Assembly (NCBI GenBank): GCA_027315405.1
Contig: DAHUYB010000075.1
Coordinates: 1-59,440 of the forward strand
From: Gammaproteobacteria bacterium
GTDB lineage: Bacteria > Pseudomonadota > Gammaproteobacteria > Natronospirales > REEB76
Reading direction: 5' to 3'
DNA length: 59,440 bases
The notes under the pieces are model-generated. The model had not been told where the DNA came from and searched no databases. It saw only the letters and a list, made by a program, of their open reading frames with translations. Both the position numbers and the translations under genes were made by a program. Below are positions 25,845 to 37,558 of this stretch, one piece after another; within the stretch, counting starts at the first letter, position 1, and each line of letters begins with the position of its first letter.

Positions 25845-26906
25845 ATGGCTGGTGGCATGGCTGAAACGGGACTCAACGAACGCGCTCAGCATCTGCTCAA
25901 GGTGCTGGTGGAACGCTATATTCGCGATGGTGAGCCGGTGGGTTCCCGCACCCTGTCGCGGGACTCAGGCCTGGATCTAAGTCCCGCCAGTATCCGCAAT
26001 GTCATGGCGGACTTGGAGGAATTGGGTTTTATCGTTGCCCCGCATACGTCCGCCGGACGCGTACCGACCGTGAAAGGCTATCGGTTTTTCGTGGATACGC
26101 TGCTGGCCGTCAAAGCGCTTGAACAACAGGAAGTCCGCTTAATTCAACAACAGTTAGCCATCCACGACCCCACCCCGCATTCTCTGCTGGCGTCCGCTTC
26201 CCGCATGCTGTCTGCGATTACCCGTATGACCGGTGTGGTGACCTTGCCGCGGCGCGAGCACATTGCCTGGCGGCACATCGAATTCCTGCCGCTGTCGGAT
26301 AATCGCGTGCTCGCCATCCTGGTGGTTAATGAGGGCGAGGTACAGAACCGGATACTCAGCCTGGACCGCAGTTACGATTCCGCTGCTTTGCAGCAGATCG
26401 GAAATTACCTGAACATCCATTTTGCCGGCAAGGATATTCACGTGGTGCGCGCCGAATTGCTCAGTGAACTGACCCGTACTCGGGAGAGCATGAATAACCT
26501 GATGCTGGCTGCCATCACCATGGCGGAAAAGGTGTTCGAAACCCGCGGCCAGGAGTCAGGGCACAGCTATGTCATGGCCGGCGAAACCAATCTCATGGAA
26601 TGGGCCGAGCTTTCCGATGTGGAGAAGCTGCGCCGCCTGTTCGAGGCTTTCAATCAGCAGCGCGACATCCTGCACTTGCTGGATAAATGCATAGTCGCCG
26701 AAGGCGTGCAGATTTTTATTGGCGAGGAGTCAGGTTACCGGGTGTTGGATGAGTGCAGCGTGGTGACCGCGCCTTACAGTGTAGGCGATGAAGTGGTAGG
26801 GGTGCTCGGAGTTATCGGCCCCACGCGCATGGCCTATGAGCGAGTGATCCCCATCGTGGATCTGACGGCGAAGTTGTTGGGCGCAGCCTTGAATTCGCGT
26901 AAATAA
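25845..26906 (+). CDS. hrcA: Heat-inducible transcription repressor HrcA
   Basis: A 353-residue repressor that binds CIRCE and needs GroEL for activity in known cases. The N-terminal winged helix is clear (LNERAQHLLKVLVERYIRDGEPVGSRTLSRDSGLDLSPASIRNVMADLEELGFI), as is TSAGRVPTVKGYRFFVD. The C-terminal part has IFIGEESGYRVLDECSVVTAPY and GVIGPTRMAYERVIPIVDLTA. The frame is open to 25770, but CIRCE lies there, so the start must be further on. I chose the ATG at 25845; 25812, 25818 and 25857 are alternatives. It heads hrcA-grpE-dnaK-dnaJ. Confidence 0.94.
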   Translation: MAGGMAETGLNERAQHLLKVLVERYIRDGEPVGSRTLSRDSGLDLSPASIRNVMADLEELGFIVAPHTSAGRVPTVKGYRFFVDTLLAVKALEQQEVRLIQQQLAIHDPTPHSLLASASRMLSAITRMTGVVTLPRREHIAWRHIEFLPLSDNRVLAILVVNEGEVQNRILSLDRSYDSAALQQIGNYLNIHFAGKDIHVVRAELLSELTRTRESMNNLMLAAITMAEKVFETRGQESGHSYVMAGETNLMEWAELSDVEKLRRLFEAFNQQRDILHLLDKCIVAEGVQIFIGEESGYRVLDECSVVTAPYSVGDEVVGVLGVIGPTRMAYERVIPIVDLTAKLLGAALNSRK

Positions 26907-26992
26907 TCGCCACATATTCTAAGCAGCATGCGCATCGCGGATGCCATATTTCCAGCAGTATTCATAGCGTGGAGTGAGTAATGGAGGACAGG

Positions 26993-27538
26993 ATGAACAA
27001 AGAGCAACCTGCCCAGTCAGTTGACCCGGCGCAACAAGGTGATGCGGTCGCCATCGATGCGGAAGCTGAACTGAAAGCCGCCTTGGCTGAAGCCCAGCAG
27101 CAAGCCGCCCAGAGCCGGGATGGCTATCTGCGGATGGCGGCGGAGCTGGATAATTTACGCAAGCGCAGCCAGCGGGATCTGGAGAATGCCCATAAATTCG
27201 CCCTGGAACGATTTCTGATGGAACTGCTGCCGGTGCGGGACAGTCTGGAGATGGGTATTGCGGTCGCCGATACGGCTGCCGCCGGTCTTAAGGAAGGCAT
27301 GGATATGACCCTGAAGCTGTTGGTCACGGTTTTGGAGCGCTCCGGGGTCAGTGAGCTCAGCCCGGCCAAGGGCGAGAACTTCAATCCCGAGCTGCACGAA
27401 GCCATGGCCCTGCAGGAGAGCAGCGAGGCCCGCCCGGGGACGGTTTTGCAGATGGTGCAGAAAGGTTATCAGCTGAATGGCCGCCTGTTGCGGCCAGCGC
27501 GGGTTATCGTGGCCAAGAGCTCCGGTGCAAGCGCTTGA
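26993..27538 (+). CDS. grpE: Nucleotide exchange factor GrpE
   Basis: A 181-residue co-chaperone that speeds ADP release from DnaK. An acidic and alanine-rich N-terminal part forms the long dimer coiled coil. It is followed by DGYLRMAAELDNLRKRSQRDLENAHKFALERFLMELLPVRDSLE and the C-terminal beta domain with NPELHEAMAL and GYQLNGRLLRPARVIVAK. The start at 26993 has GGAGG five bases before it; an in-frame ATG at 26981 is also possible. It lies 86 bp after hrcA and 71 bp before dnaK. Confidence 0.95.
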   Translation: MNKEQPAQSVDPAQQGDAVAIDAEAELKAALAEAQQQAAQSRDGYLRMAAELDNLRKRSQRDLENAHKFALERFLMELLPVRDSLEMGIAVADTAAAGLKEGMDMTLKLLVTVLERSGVSELSPAKGENFNPELHEAMALQESSEARPGTVLQMVQKGYQLNGRLLRPARVIVAKSSGASA

Positions 27539-27609
27539 AACCCCGCGACCAAACCCCATGTAGTTGAACATCAAGCAATTTTGGCCTTCAAATTCGGAGA
27601 ATTTCATCC

Positions 27610-29529
27610 ATGAGCAAGATCATCGGCATTGACCTGGGCACCACCAACTCCTGTGTGGCGGTGATGGAGGGCGGCAAGCCCAAGGTCATCGAGAATAGCG
27701 AGGGCGACCGCACCACGCCGTCCATCGTGGCCTTCACCAAGGACAACGAAGTGGTGGTAGGTCAGTCGGCCAAACGTCAAGCGGTCACCAATCCCAAGAA
27801 TACCTTGTACGCGATTAAGCGTCTCATCGGCCGTAAGTTCGCCGACGAGGTGGTGCAAAAGGACATCGGCATGGTGCCCTACCGCATCGTCAAAGCCGAC
27901 AACGGTGATGCCTGGGTGGAGGTCAACGGCAAGAAAATGGCACCGCCGGAAATCTCTGCACGGGTCTTGCAGAAGATGAAAAAGACCGCCGAGGATTACC
28001 TCGGCGAGCCGGTGACCGAGGCGGTCATCACGGTGCCGGCGTATTTCAACGACTCCCAACGCCAGGCCACCAAGGATGCGGGCAAGATCGCAGGCCTGGA
28101 CGTGAAGCGCATTATCAACGAACCCACCGCCGCAGCGCTTGCCTATGGTATGGACAGGGTCACAGGCGACCGGAAAATCGCTGTGTATGATCTGGGCGGC
28201 GGTACCTTTGATATTTCCATCATCGAGATCGCGGAAGTGGATGGCGAACACCAATTCGAGGTGCTTTCCACCAACGGCGATACCTTCCTGGGTGGCGAGG
28301 ATTTCGACAAACGCATCATTGACTATATCGCCGAGGAGTTTCGCAAGGAACAGGGGATAGACGTGCGCAATGATCCGTTGGCCATGCAGCGTCTCAAAGA
28401 AGCGGCAGAAAAGGCCAAAATCGAGCTTTCGTCCACGCAGCAGACCGAGGTCAATCTGCCGTACATCACTGCTGACGCCAGCGGCCCGAAACACCTCAAT
28501 ATCAAACTGACTCGTGCCAAACTCGAGGCGCTGGTGGAAGATTTGATTCAGAAAACCGTGGAGCCTTGCAAGATCGCGTTGAAAGATGCAGGTCTGTCGG
28601 TGAGCGAAGTGCAGGATGTCATCTTGGTGGGCGGCCAGACTCGCATGCCCAAGGTACAGGAGACAGTGAAGGATTTCTTCGCCAAGGAACCCCGTAAGGA
28701 CGTCAACCCGGATGAAGCGGTGGCGGTGGGCGCTGGCATACAAGCAGGCGTGCTCAAGGGCGACGTCAAGGATGTGCTGCTGTTGGACGTCACACCGCTG
28801 TCACTCGGCATCGAGACCTTGGGCGGTGTCATGACAAAACTCATTGAGAAGAACACCACTATTCCAACCAAGGCGGCAAATGTGTTTTCCACCGCCGATG
28901 ACAACCAAACGGCGGTAACGGTGCATGTACTGCAGGGTGAGCGCGAGATGGCGCGTGACAACAAATCCCTGGGCCGGTTCGATCTCTCCGATATTCCGCC
29001 GGCACCACGCGGTATGCCACAGATTGAAGTGAGCTTCGACATTGATGCCAACGGCATCCTCAACGTGTCCGCCAAGGACAAAGCCACCAACAAGGAACAA
29101 AAGATCACCATTAAGGCTTCTTCGGGCCTGTCGAAGGAGGACATCGAACGCATGGTGAAGGACGCGGAGGTACATGCAGAAGAAGACCGCAAGGCACGTG
29201 AACTGGTGAACGCCCGCAACCAGGCGGATAACCTGGTGCATGCCACCGAAAAAACCCTTAAGGAACTGGGCGATAAGGTAACCGGCGAAGAACGCGCCAG
29301 CATCGAAGCCGCGGTACGCGATCTTAAGGAGGTCATCAAGAAGGATGATAAAGGCGTCATCGAAACCAAAACCCAGGCACTGGCGGAAGCTTCCGCTAAG
29401 CTGGCCGAACGCATGTACGCCGCCAAGCCGGAGGAAACGAAATCCACCGGCCAGCCAGGCAACGGTGAAAACAAGGAAAACGTGGTCGATGCCGAGTTCG
29501 AAGAGGTCAAGGACGACAACAAGAATTAA
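27610..29529 (+). CDS. dnaK: Chaperone DnaK (Hsp70)
   Basis: A 639-residue Hsp70. The ATPase domain begins [17 protein letters not shown], with [17 protein letters not shown] and [16 protein letters not shown]. The linker is [13 protein letters not shown], followed by the substrate-binding domain and a helical lid. The tail ends in the acidic EEVKDDNKN rather than the E. coli EEVKDKK. Length and start are normal, with GGAGAA upstream. It is controlled with hrcA-grpE, at least in part through CIRCE. Confidence 0.98.
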   Translation: MSKIIGIDLGTTNSCVAVMEGGKPKVIENSEGDRTTPSIVAFTKDNEVVVGQSAKRQAVTNPKNTLYAIKRLIGRKFADEVVQKDIGMVPYRIVKADNGDAWVEVNGKKMAPPEISARVLQKMKKTAEDYLGEPVTEAVITVPAYFNDSQRQATKDAGKIAGLDVKRIINEPTAAALAYGMDRVTGDRKIAVYDLGGGTFDISIIEIAEVDGEHQFEVLSTNGDTFLGGEDFDKRIIDYIAEEFRKEQGIDVRNDPLAMQRLKEAAEKAKIELSSTQQTEVNLPYITADASGPKHLNIKLTRAKLEALVEDLIQKTVEPCKIALKDAGLSVSEVQDVILVGGQTRMPKVQETVKDFFAKEPRKDVNPDEAVAVGAGIQAGVLKGDVKDVLLLDVTPLSLGIETLGGVMTKLIEKNTTIPTKAANVFSTADDNQTAVTVHVLQGEREMARDNKSLGRFDLSDIPPAPRGMPQIEVSFDIDANGILNVSAKDKATNKEQKITIKASSGLSKEDIERMVKDAEVHAEEDRKARELVNARNQADNLVHATEKTLKELGDKVTGEERASIEAAVRDLKEVIKKDDKGVIETKTQALAEASAKLAERMYAAKPEETKSTGQPGNGENKENVVDAEFEEVKDDNKN

Positions 29530-29619
29530 ACGTAGCCAGTCAAGTTAATCAGCATCATGCCGGTGCCGGTGGCCCTGAGTATGCCGGCGCGGGCAGGCCA
29601 GCGGGCGGGGGGGTGACAC

Positions 29620-29739
29620 ATGAGCAAGGGCGACTGGAGGCTTTCAGTGACAGAGTTACTGATATGCATGGCAATCATGCCAGCTCTCGCACTGTACACA
29701 CGGGCGCCATCTTCTGGTTTGTTCCGGTGGGCGGGCTGA
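29620..29739 (+). CDS. Possible 39-residue membrane peptide between dnaK and dnaJ
   Basis: An ATG-started frame in the 225-bp gap between dnaK and dnaJ, ending at TGA 15 bases before dnaJ. The product has a hydrophobic middle (LLICMAIMPALAL) and a basic tail, as in small membrane peptides. The ribosome binding site is poor: only a G run precedes the start. No known family is recognised. It may be a chance frame. Confidence 0.2.
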   Translation: MSKGDWRLSVTELLICMAIMPALALYTRAPSSGLFRWAG

Positions 29740-29754
29740 AGTGGTAGCTGCAAA

Positions 29755-30900
29755 ATGAGCAAACGTGATTACTACGAAGTACTGGGTGTAGCGCGTGGCG
29801 CGCCGGAAGCCGAAATCAAGCAAGCCTACCGGCGGTTGGCCATGAAATTTCACCCGGATCGCAATACCGGGGATACCTCGGCGGAAAGCAAGTTCAAGGA
29901 GGCCAAGGAGGCTTACGAGGTTCTGAGCGACGCACAAAAGCGCACCGCCTATGATCAGTTCGGTCATGCAGGCGTAGAAGCAGGTGCAGCGGCGGGCGCG
30001 CGCGGGGGCGGTTTCAACCCCGGCGATGCGTTCGGTGACATCTTCGGCGACATGTTCGGCGATATCTTCGGCGGCGGCCGCCGTGGTGGGCACGGTCAGC
30101 GTGTCTATCGCGGCGCGGATTTGCGCTATGAGATGGAACTGGATCTGGAACAGGCGGTATTTGGCGATACCATCACCGTTCGTATACCGACTCTTATGCG
30201 CTGTGATATCTGCGATGGCAGCGGCGCCAAGAAGGGCAGCAAGCCCCAAACCTGCCCCACGTGTGGTGGTCATGGGCAGGTGCGCATGCAGCAGGGTTTC
30301 TTCTCCCTTCAGCAATCCTGCCCGCGTTGCCACGGCAGCGGTAGCATCATCAGCGATCCCTGTTCCAAGTGTCATGGACAAGGGCGGATGGAAGACCGCA
30401 GAAACTTGTCAGTCAAAGTGCCGGCGGGCGTGGATAGCGGCGATCGCATCCGGCTGGCGGGCGAAGGCGAGGCCGGGCCTTTGGGCGGCCCGGCGGGCGA
30501 TTTGTATGTGGAGATCGCGGTGCGTCCGCATGCCCTATTCACCCGCGAAGGCGCGGATCTGCTTTGTGAGGTACCGGTATCATTTATGACCGCGGTGCTG
30601 GGCGGTGAGCTGGAGGTACCGACGCTGGATGGGCGTGTGGTGCTCAAGATTCCGCCCGAGACGCAGGCTGGCAAAACCCTGCGGTTACGCAATCGGGGTG
30701 TCAAGCCGGTACGCGGGGGCGCGGTGGGTGATTTGCTATGCCGTATCGAAGTGGAAACACCCGTGAATCTGAGTCGAGAGCAAAAGGAGCTGCTCAAGAA
30801 ACTGGATACTTCCTTGCGGGCTGATGGCAGCAAGCATTTGCCACGGCAACGGTCCTGGCTGGAAGGCGTCAAGGAATTCTTTGAGCGCGCACAGTCGTGA
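29755..30900 (+). CDS. dnaJ: Chaperone DnaJ (Hsp40)
   Basis: A 381-residue DnaK co-chaperone. The J domain (1-70) has the HPD motif in [10 protein letters not shown] Gly/Phe-rich stretch spans about 75-115. The zinc region has all four CxxCxGxG repeats ([36 protein letters not shown]). The C-terminal substrate domains follow. It lies 225 bp after dnaK, longer than the other gaps in the cluster, and overlaps the dapB start. Confidence 0.97.
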   Translation: MSKRDYYEVLGVARGAPEAEIKQAYRRLAMKFHPDRNTGDTSAESKFKEAKEAYEVLSDAQKRTAYDQFGHAGVEAGAAAGARGGGFNPGDAFGDIFGDMFGDIFGGGRRGGHGQRVYRGADLRYEMELDLEQAVFGDTITVRIPTLMRCDICDGSGAKKGSKPQTCPTCGGHGQVRMQQGFFSLQQSCPRCHGSGSIISDPCSKCHGQGRMEDRRNLSVKVPAGVDSGDRIRLAGEGEAGPLGGPAGDLYVEIAVRPHALFTREGADLLCEVPVSFMTAVLGGELEVPTLDGRVVLKIPPETQAGKTLRLRNRGVKPVRGGAVGDLLCRIEVETPVNLSREQKELLKKLDTSLRADGSKHLPRQRSWLEGVKEFFERAQS

Positions 30901-31715
30901 GCCGCAAGCCGGAAAGTCGGCCGGCTATAAATATCGCGCTGTTGGGCGCGGCCGGCCGTATGGGACGCACACTCATGGAAACCGCGCGCGGTTATCCAGG
31001 TATAGGTATTAGCGCTGCCTTGGTGCCTATAGCCAGCCCGTTGCTGGGTCAGGATGCAGGCGGACTTATGTACAGCGCCGGATTGGAACAGGCACTGGCG
31101 GACAGCGACGTACTGGTAGATTTCTCTTCACCCGCGGCCACGTCCATGGCCGTGGATGCCTGTGTGGTGGCGCGCAAACCGATCATCACCGGCGTTACTG
31201 GATTGGATGAGGTGCTCACGAAGAAGATAACCATGGCAGGCCAGAGTATCCCTGTGCTGGCGGCACCAAACATGAGCCTCGGTGCCGTCCTGTTGCTGCA
31301 GCTCGTACATATCGCCGCGGCCGCGCTGGGTGAGGATTTCGCTGTCGAAATCACGGACCATCATCACCGCCACAAAAAAGATGCACCTTCGGGGACGGCC
31401 CTGGTTTTGGGGGAGGCAGTGGCCTCCGGCCGAGACGTGCTATTGAAGGAGCATGCGGTCTTCGAATTTCCGGGGCAGAGCGAGCCGATCCAGCCCGGTA
31501 GCATCCGCTTTACCTCGATACGCCGCGGCGACATCATCGGAGAGCATACCGTATCATTTACCGATAGGGCCGAGTCCTTGGAATTGACGCACCGCGCCCA
31601 GAGTCGCGTGGCATTTGCCCGTGGTGCATTGACCGCGGCTCGCTGGATTGTCGGCAAGCAAGCCGGCATCTATAGCATGGTTGATGTGCTCGATATGCAT
31701 GCGCAACGAAATTGA
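30897..31715 (+). CDS. dapB: 4-hydroxy-tetrahydrodipicolinate reductase
   Basis: A 272-residue enzyme of the diaminopimelate-lysine pathway that reduces 4-hydroxy-tetrahydrodipicolinate with NAD(P)H. The nucleotide-binding loop is [10 protein letters not shown] near the N-terminus. The catalytic and substrate region is [19 protein letters not shown], with the His pair, Lys and SGTA loop. The GTG start overlaps the dnaJ stop (GTGA), so the two are translationally coupled. Confidence 0.95.
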   Translation: MSRKPESRPAINIALLGAAGRMGRTLMETARGYPGIGISAALVPIASPLLGQDAGGLMYSAGLEQALADSDVLVDFSSPAATSMAVDACVVARKPIITGVTGLDEVLTKKITMAGQSIPVLAAPNMSLGAVLLLQLVHIAAAALGEDFAVEITDHHHRHKKDAPSGTALVLGEAVASGRDVLLKEHAVFEFPGQSEPIQPGSIRFTSIRRGDIIGEHTVSFTDRAESLELTHRAQSRVAFARGALTAARWIVGKQAGIYSMVDVLDMHAQRN

Positions 31716-31845
31716 GGGGCATGGACGCGCGCCCGTGTCTTCCGTTAAAATTCCTCTAGTTTGACTGCCGCCCGCGGACTGGCCGTGGGAATCCGGCGGG
31801 GGGGCTGGCGGGCCTGCCCGCAGCGCGTGTAAGGAGGAGGTGTCT

Positions 31846-33003
31846 TTGGAACAATCGGCCATCCTGGCGCTCGAGGACGGTACGATTTTCCGAGGCATTT
31901 CCTTTGGCGCGACCGGTCAGACCGTCGGCGAAGTAGTGTTCAACACCGCCATGACGGGTTATCAGGAAATCCTCACGGACCCATCCTATTCCCGGCAACT
32001 GGTTACTTTCACCCATCCGCATATCGGCAACACCGGCATCAATCCTCAGGACGGCGAATCCTCGCGGGTCATGGTGGCCGGTCTCATAATCCGCGACTTG
32101 TCGCTGCATAGGAGCAGCTGGCGTGCCGAGGAATCGCTGCCTGCCTATCTCAAACGCGAGAAGATCATGGCGATCGCCGGCATTGACACCCGCAAACTCA
32201 CGCGCTTGTTGCAGGAGAAGGGGGCGCAAAACGGCTGCATTCAGGCGGTTGCGGATGCCGATGAAGCCGTGGCGCTGCGTGCAGCGCGCGCATTTCCCGG
32301 ACTCAAGGGCATGGACCTTGCCAAGGTGGTGAGTACAAAGAGGCCCTATGCCTGGAACCACGGTAGCTGGCAATTGAGCAGCAATACGAGTCCGGTGGTG
32401 AACAGTCTGCGCTTTCATGTGGTGGCCTATGACTATGGCATCAAGTGCAACATTCTGCGTATTCTTGTGGATCACGGTTGCCGCGTTACCGTGGTGCCCG
32501 CCACTCAATCGGCGCATGACACGCAGGCGCTGAAGCCCGATGGATTGTTCTTTTCCAACGGACCGGGTGATCCGGAACCCTGTGATTACGCCATCCGGGC
32601 ATTGCGCGAATTCCTGAAGACCGGCATACCGATCTTCGGCATCTGCCTGGGCCATCAGCTGCTGGGACTGGCCAGCGGTGCCAGGACCGTCAAGATGAAA
32701 TTCGGCCACCATGGCGCCAATCACCCGGTCATCGATCTGGATACCGGCCGCGTCATGATTTCCAGCCAGAACCACGGTTTTGCGGTGGACGAGCAGACGT
32801 TGCCTGCGACGCTGCGCGCCACGCATCGCTCGTTATTCGACGGTACCCTGCAGGGGATGGAGCGTACCGATTGTGAAGCGTTCAGTTTTCAGGGACATCC
32901 GGAAGCCAGCCCCGGCCCCCATGATGTTAAACCTTTGTTCGAGCGCTTCGTGCGTGCCATGGAGGCACGCCGAGCGCAACCGCTAAGCGCCGCCGCCAGC
33001 TGA
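31846..33003 (+). CDS. carA: Carbamoyl phosphate synthase small subunit
   Basis: A 385-residue glutaminase subunit that supplies ammonia to CarB for pyrimidine and arginine synthesis. The N-terminal part has [15 protein letters not shown] and [16 protein letters not shown]. The glutaminase domain has [32 protein letters not shown] with the catalytic cysteine, and [11 protein letters not shown] near the end. The ribosome binding site decides the start: AAGGAGG (31831-31837) is eight bases from a TTG at 31846 but only two from the GTG at 31840, so I choose the TTG. Confidence 0.95.
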   Translation: MEQSAILALEDGTIFRGISFGATGQTVGEVVFNTAMTGYQEILTDPSYSRQLVTFTHPHIGNTGINPQDGESSRVMVAGLIIRDLSLHRSSWRAEESLPAYLKREKIMAIAGIDTRKLTRLLQEKGAQNGCIQAVADADEAVALRAARAFPGLKGMDLAKVVSTKRPYAWNHGSWQLSSNTSPVVNSLRFHVVAYDYGIKCNILRILVDHGCRVTVVPATQSAHDTQALKPDGLFFSNGPGDPEPCDYAIRALREFLKTGIPIFGICLGHQLLGLASGARTVKMKFGHHGANHPVIDLDTGRVMISSQNHGFAVDEQTLPATLRATHRSLFDGTLQGMERTDCEAFSFQGHPEASPGPHDVKPLFERFVRAMEARRAQPLSAAAS

Positions 33004-33102
33004 TTCATGGGAATTCATATGCCAAATCCCCGGCGCTGGAACCAGCGTCCCGTATTCTGCGGCCTAAGGTGCAGAGCTTCGCTGCCGAAGAGACTAAAAT
33101 AA

Positions 33103-36100
33103 ATGCCAAAGCGCACGGATATTAAAAGTGTTTTGATAATCGGCGCCGGACCCATCGTCATCGGCCAAGCCTGCGAATTCGATTATTCCGGCGCCCAGGC
33201 TTGCAAGGCCCTGCGTGAAGAAGACTTCCGGGTGGTGCTGGTGAATTCCAACCCCGCGACCATCATGACCGATCCCGGAACCGCCGATGCAATCTACATA
33301 GAGCCGATTCATTGGCGCACCCTCTCACGCATCATCGACAAGGAGCGGCCCGATGCTTTGCTGCCGACCATGGGGGGACAGACAGCGCTCAACTGCGCGC
33401 TTGATTTGGTGCGCGAAGGAATACTTTCCAAATACAACGTGGAGATGATCGGCGCATCCCGTGAGGCCATAGACATGGCCGAAGACCGGGATCTGTTCCG
33501 ACGCGCCATGCAGGATATCGGACTGGCGGTGCCGCGCGCCGGCCTGGCGCACAATCTGGATGAAGCTCTGGCTGTACAGGCGGAAATCGGATATCCAACC
33601 ATCATTCGGCCGTCATTTACCCTCGGCGGCTCCGGTGGCGGCATCGCCTACAACCGCGACGAATTCGTGGAAATCTGTGAACTGGGTTTCGACCTCTCGC
33701 CCACCAATGAATTGCTGGTTGAGGAATCAGTGCTGGGTTGGAAGGAATTCGAGATGGAAGTGGTCCGCGACCGGAAAGACAACTGCATCATCGTGTGTTC
33801 CATCGAGAATCTGGACCCCATGGGAGTGCATACCGGTGATTCCATCACCGTGGCTCCGGCACAGACGCTTACCGACAAGGAATACCAAATCATGCGGGAT
33901 GCATCCCTCGCGGTGCTACGCAAGGTGGGGGTGGAAACCGGGGGCTCCAACGTGCAGTTCGCAATCAATCCCCAGGACGGACGTTTGCTGGTCATCGAGA
34001 TGAATCCGCGCGTATCGCGTTCCTCGGCGCTGGCATCCAAGGCGACAGGATTTCCAATCGCAAAAGTCGCCGCCAAACTCGCCGTTGGCTACACCCTGGA
34101 TGAGTTGAAAAATGAAATTACCGGCGGCGCAACACCAGCCTCATTTGAACCCAGCATTGATTATGTGGTCACCAAGGTGCCACGTTTCACTTTCGAGAAG
34201 TTTCCACAGGCGGAACCGCGGCTCAGCACTCAGATGAAATCCGTGGGTGAGGTTATGGCCATCGGCCGCACCTTCCAGGAATCCCTGCAGAAAGCCCTAC
34301 GTGGACTCGAAACCGGCAGCGACGGGCTCGAGGAGAAGCTCAGGGATTTCAATGCCGCGGGCGTCATGGATGCCCTGCGACATGAATTGCGCGCTCCGGG
34401 GCCGGAACGTCTCTGGTATGTTGCCGATGCTTTTCGCGCAGGCCTGCCATTGGCTGAAGTGGCAGCCAATACCCACATTGATCCCTGGTTTCTGGCGCAG
34501 ATTGAGGATCTGGTGCAGGCAGAGCACGCCATCACCGCTGCCGGTCTCAAGGCCTTGGATGCAGTGCGCCTGCGCGCCCTCAAGCGCAAAGGCTTCTCCG
34601 ACAGCCGCTTGGCGACGTTACTCGGCTGCCAGGAAAGCGAGATTCGCGCGTTGCGTATCCAACACGGCGTGCGGCCGGTGTACAAGCGGGTGGATTCCTG
34701 TGCAGCTGAATTTGCTTCCACCACGGCCTATATGTATTCCACGTATGAAGAGGAATGCGAATCTAATCCAAGCAAACGCGACAAGATTATGGTGCTGGGC
34801 GGTGGACCCAACCGTATCGGCCAGGGCATTGAATTCGATTACTGTTGTGTACACGCAGCCTTGGCATTGCGGGACGACGGCTATGAAACCATCATGGTCA
34901 ATTGCAATCCGGAAACCGTGTCCACGGATTACGATACTTCTGACCGTCTGTATTTTGAGCCGCTTACCTTCGAAGACGTGATGGAGATCGTTGATCTCGA
35001 AAAGCCCACGGGCGTAATCGTGCAGTTCGGCGGCCAAACACCGCTTAAGCTGGCGCGTGCCCTGGAAGCGGCCGGCGCACCCATCATCGGGACCTCGCCG
35101 GACAGCATCGATCGCGCCGAGGATCGCGAGCGTTTTTCTCAGCTGGTGGACAGGTTGGGCTTGCTGCAACCACCGGCACGCAGCGCCCATAACGAGCAGG
35201 AAGCAGTACAACTTGCACGCGAAGTAGGCTTTCCGCTCATGCTGCGGCCATCCTATGTATTGGGCGGCCGCGCCATGGAGGTGGTGTTCAGCGAGGAAGA
35301 CTTGTTAGGTTACATCCGCAATGCGGTGCAAGTGTCGAATGCCTCGCCGGTGCTCATGGACCGTTTTCTGGAGGATGCCACCGAGGTGGATGTGGATGCA
35401 CTCTCAGATGGCAAGGATGTGCTGATCGGCGGAATTATGGAACACGTCGAGCAGGCAGGCGTACATTCCGGTGACTCCGGTTGTTCACTGCCGCCCAATA
35501 CCCTGTCCGCGGAGATGCAGGAGCGCATACGCGATCAGACCCGGCAACTGGCCAAGGCCCTCAATGTTGTGGGCCTCATGAACATCCAGTTTGCCATCCA
35601 GGGTGACAAGCTTTATGTGCTGGAAGTGAATCCGCGTGCCTCGCGCACGGTGCCGTTTGTCTCCAAGGCGGTGGGCGTGCCGCTGGCTAAAGTAGCTGCG
35701 CGCTGCATGGTGGGCCGTAGTCTCAAGCAGCAGGGCATCACCATGATCCCAGCGCCGCCATATTTCTCGGTTAAGCAGCCGGTCTATCCGTTCATCAAAT
35801 TTCGCGGTGTGGATCCAATCCTGGGTCCGGAAATGAAATCCACCGGCGAAGTGATGGGCACCGGCCGCAGTTTCGGTGAAGCCTATGCCAAGGCGCAGTT
35901 CGCTTCGGGAATTATCATTCCAACCGCCGGCAAGGCATTATTGTCGGTGCGCAATCAGGATAAACCGGCGGCCATCAGCCTGGCGCGCGCGCTGGTACAG
36001 CGCGGTTTCAAACTGATTGCAACCCACGGGACCGCGGCGGCGCTGGAAGCCGCGGGTGTAACCTGCGAGCATATCAACAAGGTGCGCGAGGGCCGGCCGC

Positions 36101-36324
36101 ATGTGGTGGACATCATAAAGAATGAAGAAGTGAGCCTTATTGTGAATACCACGGAAGGCAAGCAGGCGATATTGGAATCCAACTCCATTCGTCGGGAAGC
36201 GGTTTTCCATAAGATTACTTACTACACCACCATTGCCGCCGCCAAAGCCACGGTGATTGCCTTGGATTATATTGATTCCGCAGGGGTGAATAAATTACAG
36301 GATTTGCACCGGGAGCTTGTCTGA
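33103..36324 (+). CDS. carB: Carbamoyl phosphate synthase large subunit
   Basis: A 1073-residue enzyme that makes carbamoyl phosphate from bicarbonate, ammonia and two ATP. It has the known internal duplication: both halves carry an ATP-grasp domain ([24 protein letters not shown] in the second half matches [26 protein letters not shown] in the first). An oligomerisation region lies between them, and a C-terminal allosteric MGS-like domain has [12 protein letters not shown] and VNTTEGKQA. The length is typical. It lies 99 bp after carA and overlaps the greA start by one base. Confidence 0.98.
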   Translation: MPKRTDIKSVLIIGAGPIVIGQACEFDYSGAQACKALREEDFRVVLVNSNPATIMTDPGTADAIYIEPIHWRTLSRIIDKERPDALLPTMGGQTALNCALDLVREGILSKYNVEMIGASREAIDMAEDRDLFRRAMQDIGLAVPRAGLAHNLDEALAVQAEIGYPTIIRPSFTLGGSGGGIAYNRDEFVEICELGFDLSPTNELLVEESVLGWKEFEMEVVRDRKDNCIIVCSIENLDPMGVHTGDSITVAPAQTLTDKEYQIMRDASLAVLRKVGVETGGSNVQFAINPQDGRLLVIEMNPRVSRSSALASKATGFPIAKVAAKLAVGYTLDELKNEITGGATPASFEPSIDYVVTKVPRFTFEKFPQAEPRLSTQMKSVGEVMAIGRTFQESLQKALRGLETGSDGLEEKLRDFNAAGVMDALRHELRAPGPERLWYVADAFRAGLPLAEVAANTHIDPWFLAQIEDLVQAEHAITAAGLKALDAVRLRALKRKGFSDSRLATLLGCQESEIRALRIQHGVRPVYKRVDSCAAEFASTTAYMYSTYEEECESNPSKRDKIMVLGGGPNRIGQGIEFDYCCVHAALALRDDGYETIMVNCNPETVSTDYDTSDRLYFEPLTFEDVMEIVDLEKPTGVIVQFGGQTPLKLARALEAAGAPIIGTSPDSIDRAEDRERFSQLVDRLGLLQPPARSAHNEQEAVQLAREVGFPLMLRPSYVLGGRAMEVVFSEEDLLGYIRNAVQVSNASPVLMDRFLEDATEVDVDALSDGKDVLIGGIMEHVEQAGVHSGDSGCSLPPNTLSAEMQERIRDQTRQLAKALNVVGLMNIQFAIQGDKLYVLEVNPRASRTVPFVSKAVGVPLAKVAARCMVGRSLKQQGITMIPAPPYFSVKQPVYPFIKFRGVDPILGPEMKSTGEVMGTGRSFGEAYAKAQFASGIIIPTAGKALLSVRNQDKPAAISLARALVQRGFKLIATHGTAAALEAAGVTCEHINKVREGRPHVVDIIKNEEVSLIVNTTEGKQAILESNSIRREAVFHKITYYTTIAAAKATVIALDYIDSAGVNKLQDLHRELV

Positions 36325-36800
36325 TGGCGAAAACACCCTTAACGGAGCGCGGTGCCATGCGTTTGCGCGATGAGCTCAAGCGCCTTAAGAGTGAGGACCG
36401 GCCGCGCATCATCAAGGCCATCGCGGAGGCGCGTGCCCATGGAGATTTGAGTGAGAACGCCGAATATCATGCCGCCCGCGAGCAACAGAGTTTTGCTGAA
36501 GGCCGTATCCAGGAATTGGAATCCAAACTTTCGAGTGCCGAAATCATTGACGTTAGCAAGATCAACGCCGGTGGCAAGGTGGTATTTGGCTCCACGGTGG
36601 TGCTGGCGGACGAGGAAAGCGGCAATGAAGTTACCTACCAGATCGTGGGCGAGGACGAAGCGGATATCAAGGCAAGTCGTGTCTCTGTGAACTCACCCGT
36701 GGCGCGCGCGCTCATCGGCAAGCAGCAAGGCGATGTGGCGGTGGTAAAAACCCCCATCGGCGAGCGGCAGTTCGAGATCATCGAGGTGCGTTACGAATAA
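36324..36800 (+). CDS. greA: Transcription elongation factor GreA
   Basis: A 158-residue factor that rescues backtracked RNA polymerase by stimulating transcript cleavage. The N-terminal coiled coil carries the acidic tip sequence [22 protein letters not shown], with the conserved Asp and Glu. The C-terminal FKBP-like domain includes [16 protein letters not shown]. Its ATG overlaps the carB stop (TGATG), which suggests coupling. Confidence 0.97.
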   Translation: MAKTPLTERGAMRLRDELKRLKSEDRPRIIKAIAEARAHGDLSENAEYHAAREQQSFAEGRIQELESKLSSAEIIDVSKINAGGKVVFGSTVVLADEESGNEVTYQIVGEDEADIKASRVSVNSPVARALIGKQQGDVAVVKTPIGERQFEIIEVRYE

Positions 36801-36860
36801 AAACGCACGTTGCCCGGCTCACGGGCTGTATTGTTCCGCGGCAACCGGGGCAGCGGCTGA

Positions 36861-37496
36861 ATGAAACGCATTATGCCCAAGCGCACCAAGAGCAGTGCCC
36901 GTTGGCTGGCTGAGCATTTTTCCGATGCTTACGTCAAGCGTGCCCAGCAAGCGGGTTGGCGCTCACGCGCAGTTTTCAAACTTGATGAAATCCAGCGGCG
37001 CGACCATCTCATTAAACCCGGCATGGCGGTTGTAGACTTGGGTGCGGCTCCTGGCGGCTGGAGCCAGTATGCAGCGAAAATACTCGCAGGCCGTGGCAGC
37101 GTATTGGCCCTGGATATTCTGCCGATGGAACCCCTGGCGGGGGTGGAAATCATCCAGGTGGATTTCACCCAGGAACCGGTTCTGGAGCAGCTTTACCGAC
37201 GATTCGCCGGCCATCCTGTTGACCTTGTATTGTCGGATATGGCCCCCAATATGAGTGGTGATGATGCTATTGACCAACCCCGCACCATGTATCTGGCGGA
37301 GCTGGCATTGGCTTTTGCCCGCTCGGTACTTGGGCCGCACGGTACTTTGTTGGTGAAGGTGTTTCAGGGTGCGGGGTTTGCAACCTATCTGCGGGAGCTG
37401 CGCGCTGGCTTTCGCGGGGTAGCCACGCGTAAGCCCAAGGCCTCGCGGACCCGTAGTCGTGAATTGTATTTATTGGCCAAACACCGGCGGGTGTAG
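36861..37496 (+). CDS. rlmE: 23S rRNA 2'-O-methyltransferase RlmE (FtsJ/RrmJ)
   Basis: A 211-residue methyltransferase acting on U2552 of 23S rRNA. The SAM site is [16 protein letters not shown]. The catalytic set is visible as the Lys in [11 protein letters not shown], the Asp in [12 protein letters not shown], the Lys in [11 protein letters not shown] and a late Glu in SRELYLLA. It sits directly before ftsH, the classic pair. The yhbY gene often found between greA and rlmE is absent. Confidence 0.95.
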   Translation: MKRIMPKRTKSSARWLAEHFSDAYVKRAQQAGWRSRAVFKLDEIQRRDHLIKPGMAVVDLGAAPGGWSQYAAKILAGRGSVLALDILPMEPLAGVEIIQVDFTQEPVLEQLYRRFAGHPVDLVLSDMAPNMSGDDAIDQPRTMYLAELALAFARSVLGPHGTLLVKVFQGAGFATYLRELRAGFRGVATRKPKASRTRSRELYLLAKHRRV

Positions 37497-37558
37497 TACT
37501 GTCTAAACGTTGAAACAGGCCGTGGTGACCCGGCCAGGCGCTTGCGAGGGACCTGATT

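Noticed and set aside
27604-28743. A 379-codon frame opposite dnaK
   Set aside because: Long frames antisense to dnaK are common because of its codon use. No ribosome binding site or family likeness supports it.
28548-29522. A 324-codon frame opposite the 3' half of dnaK
   Set aside because: Serine-rich mirror of the dnaK sequence with no independent evidence.
31756-32826. A 356-codon frame opposite carA
   Set aside because: The sense strand encodes an unambiguous CarA; the antisense product has no recognisable family.
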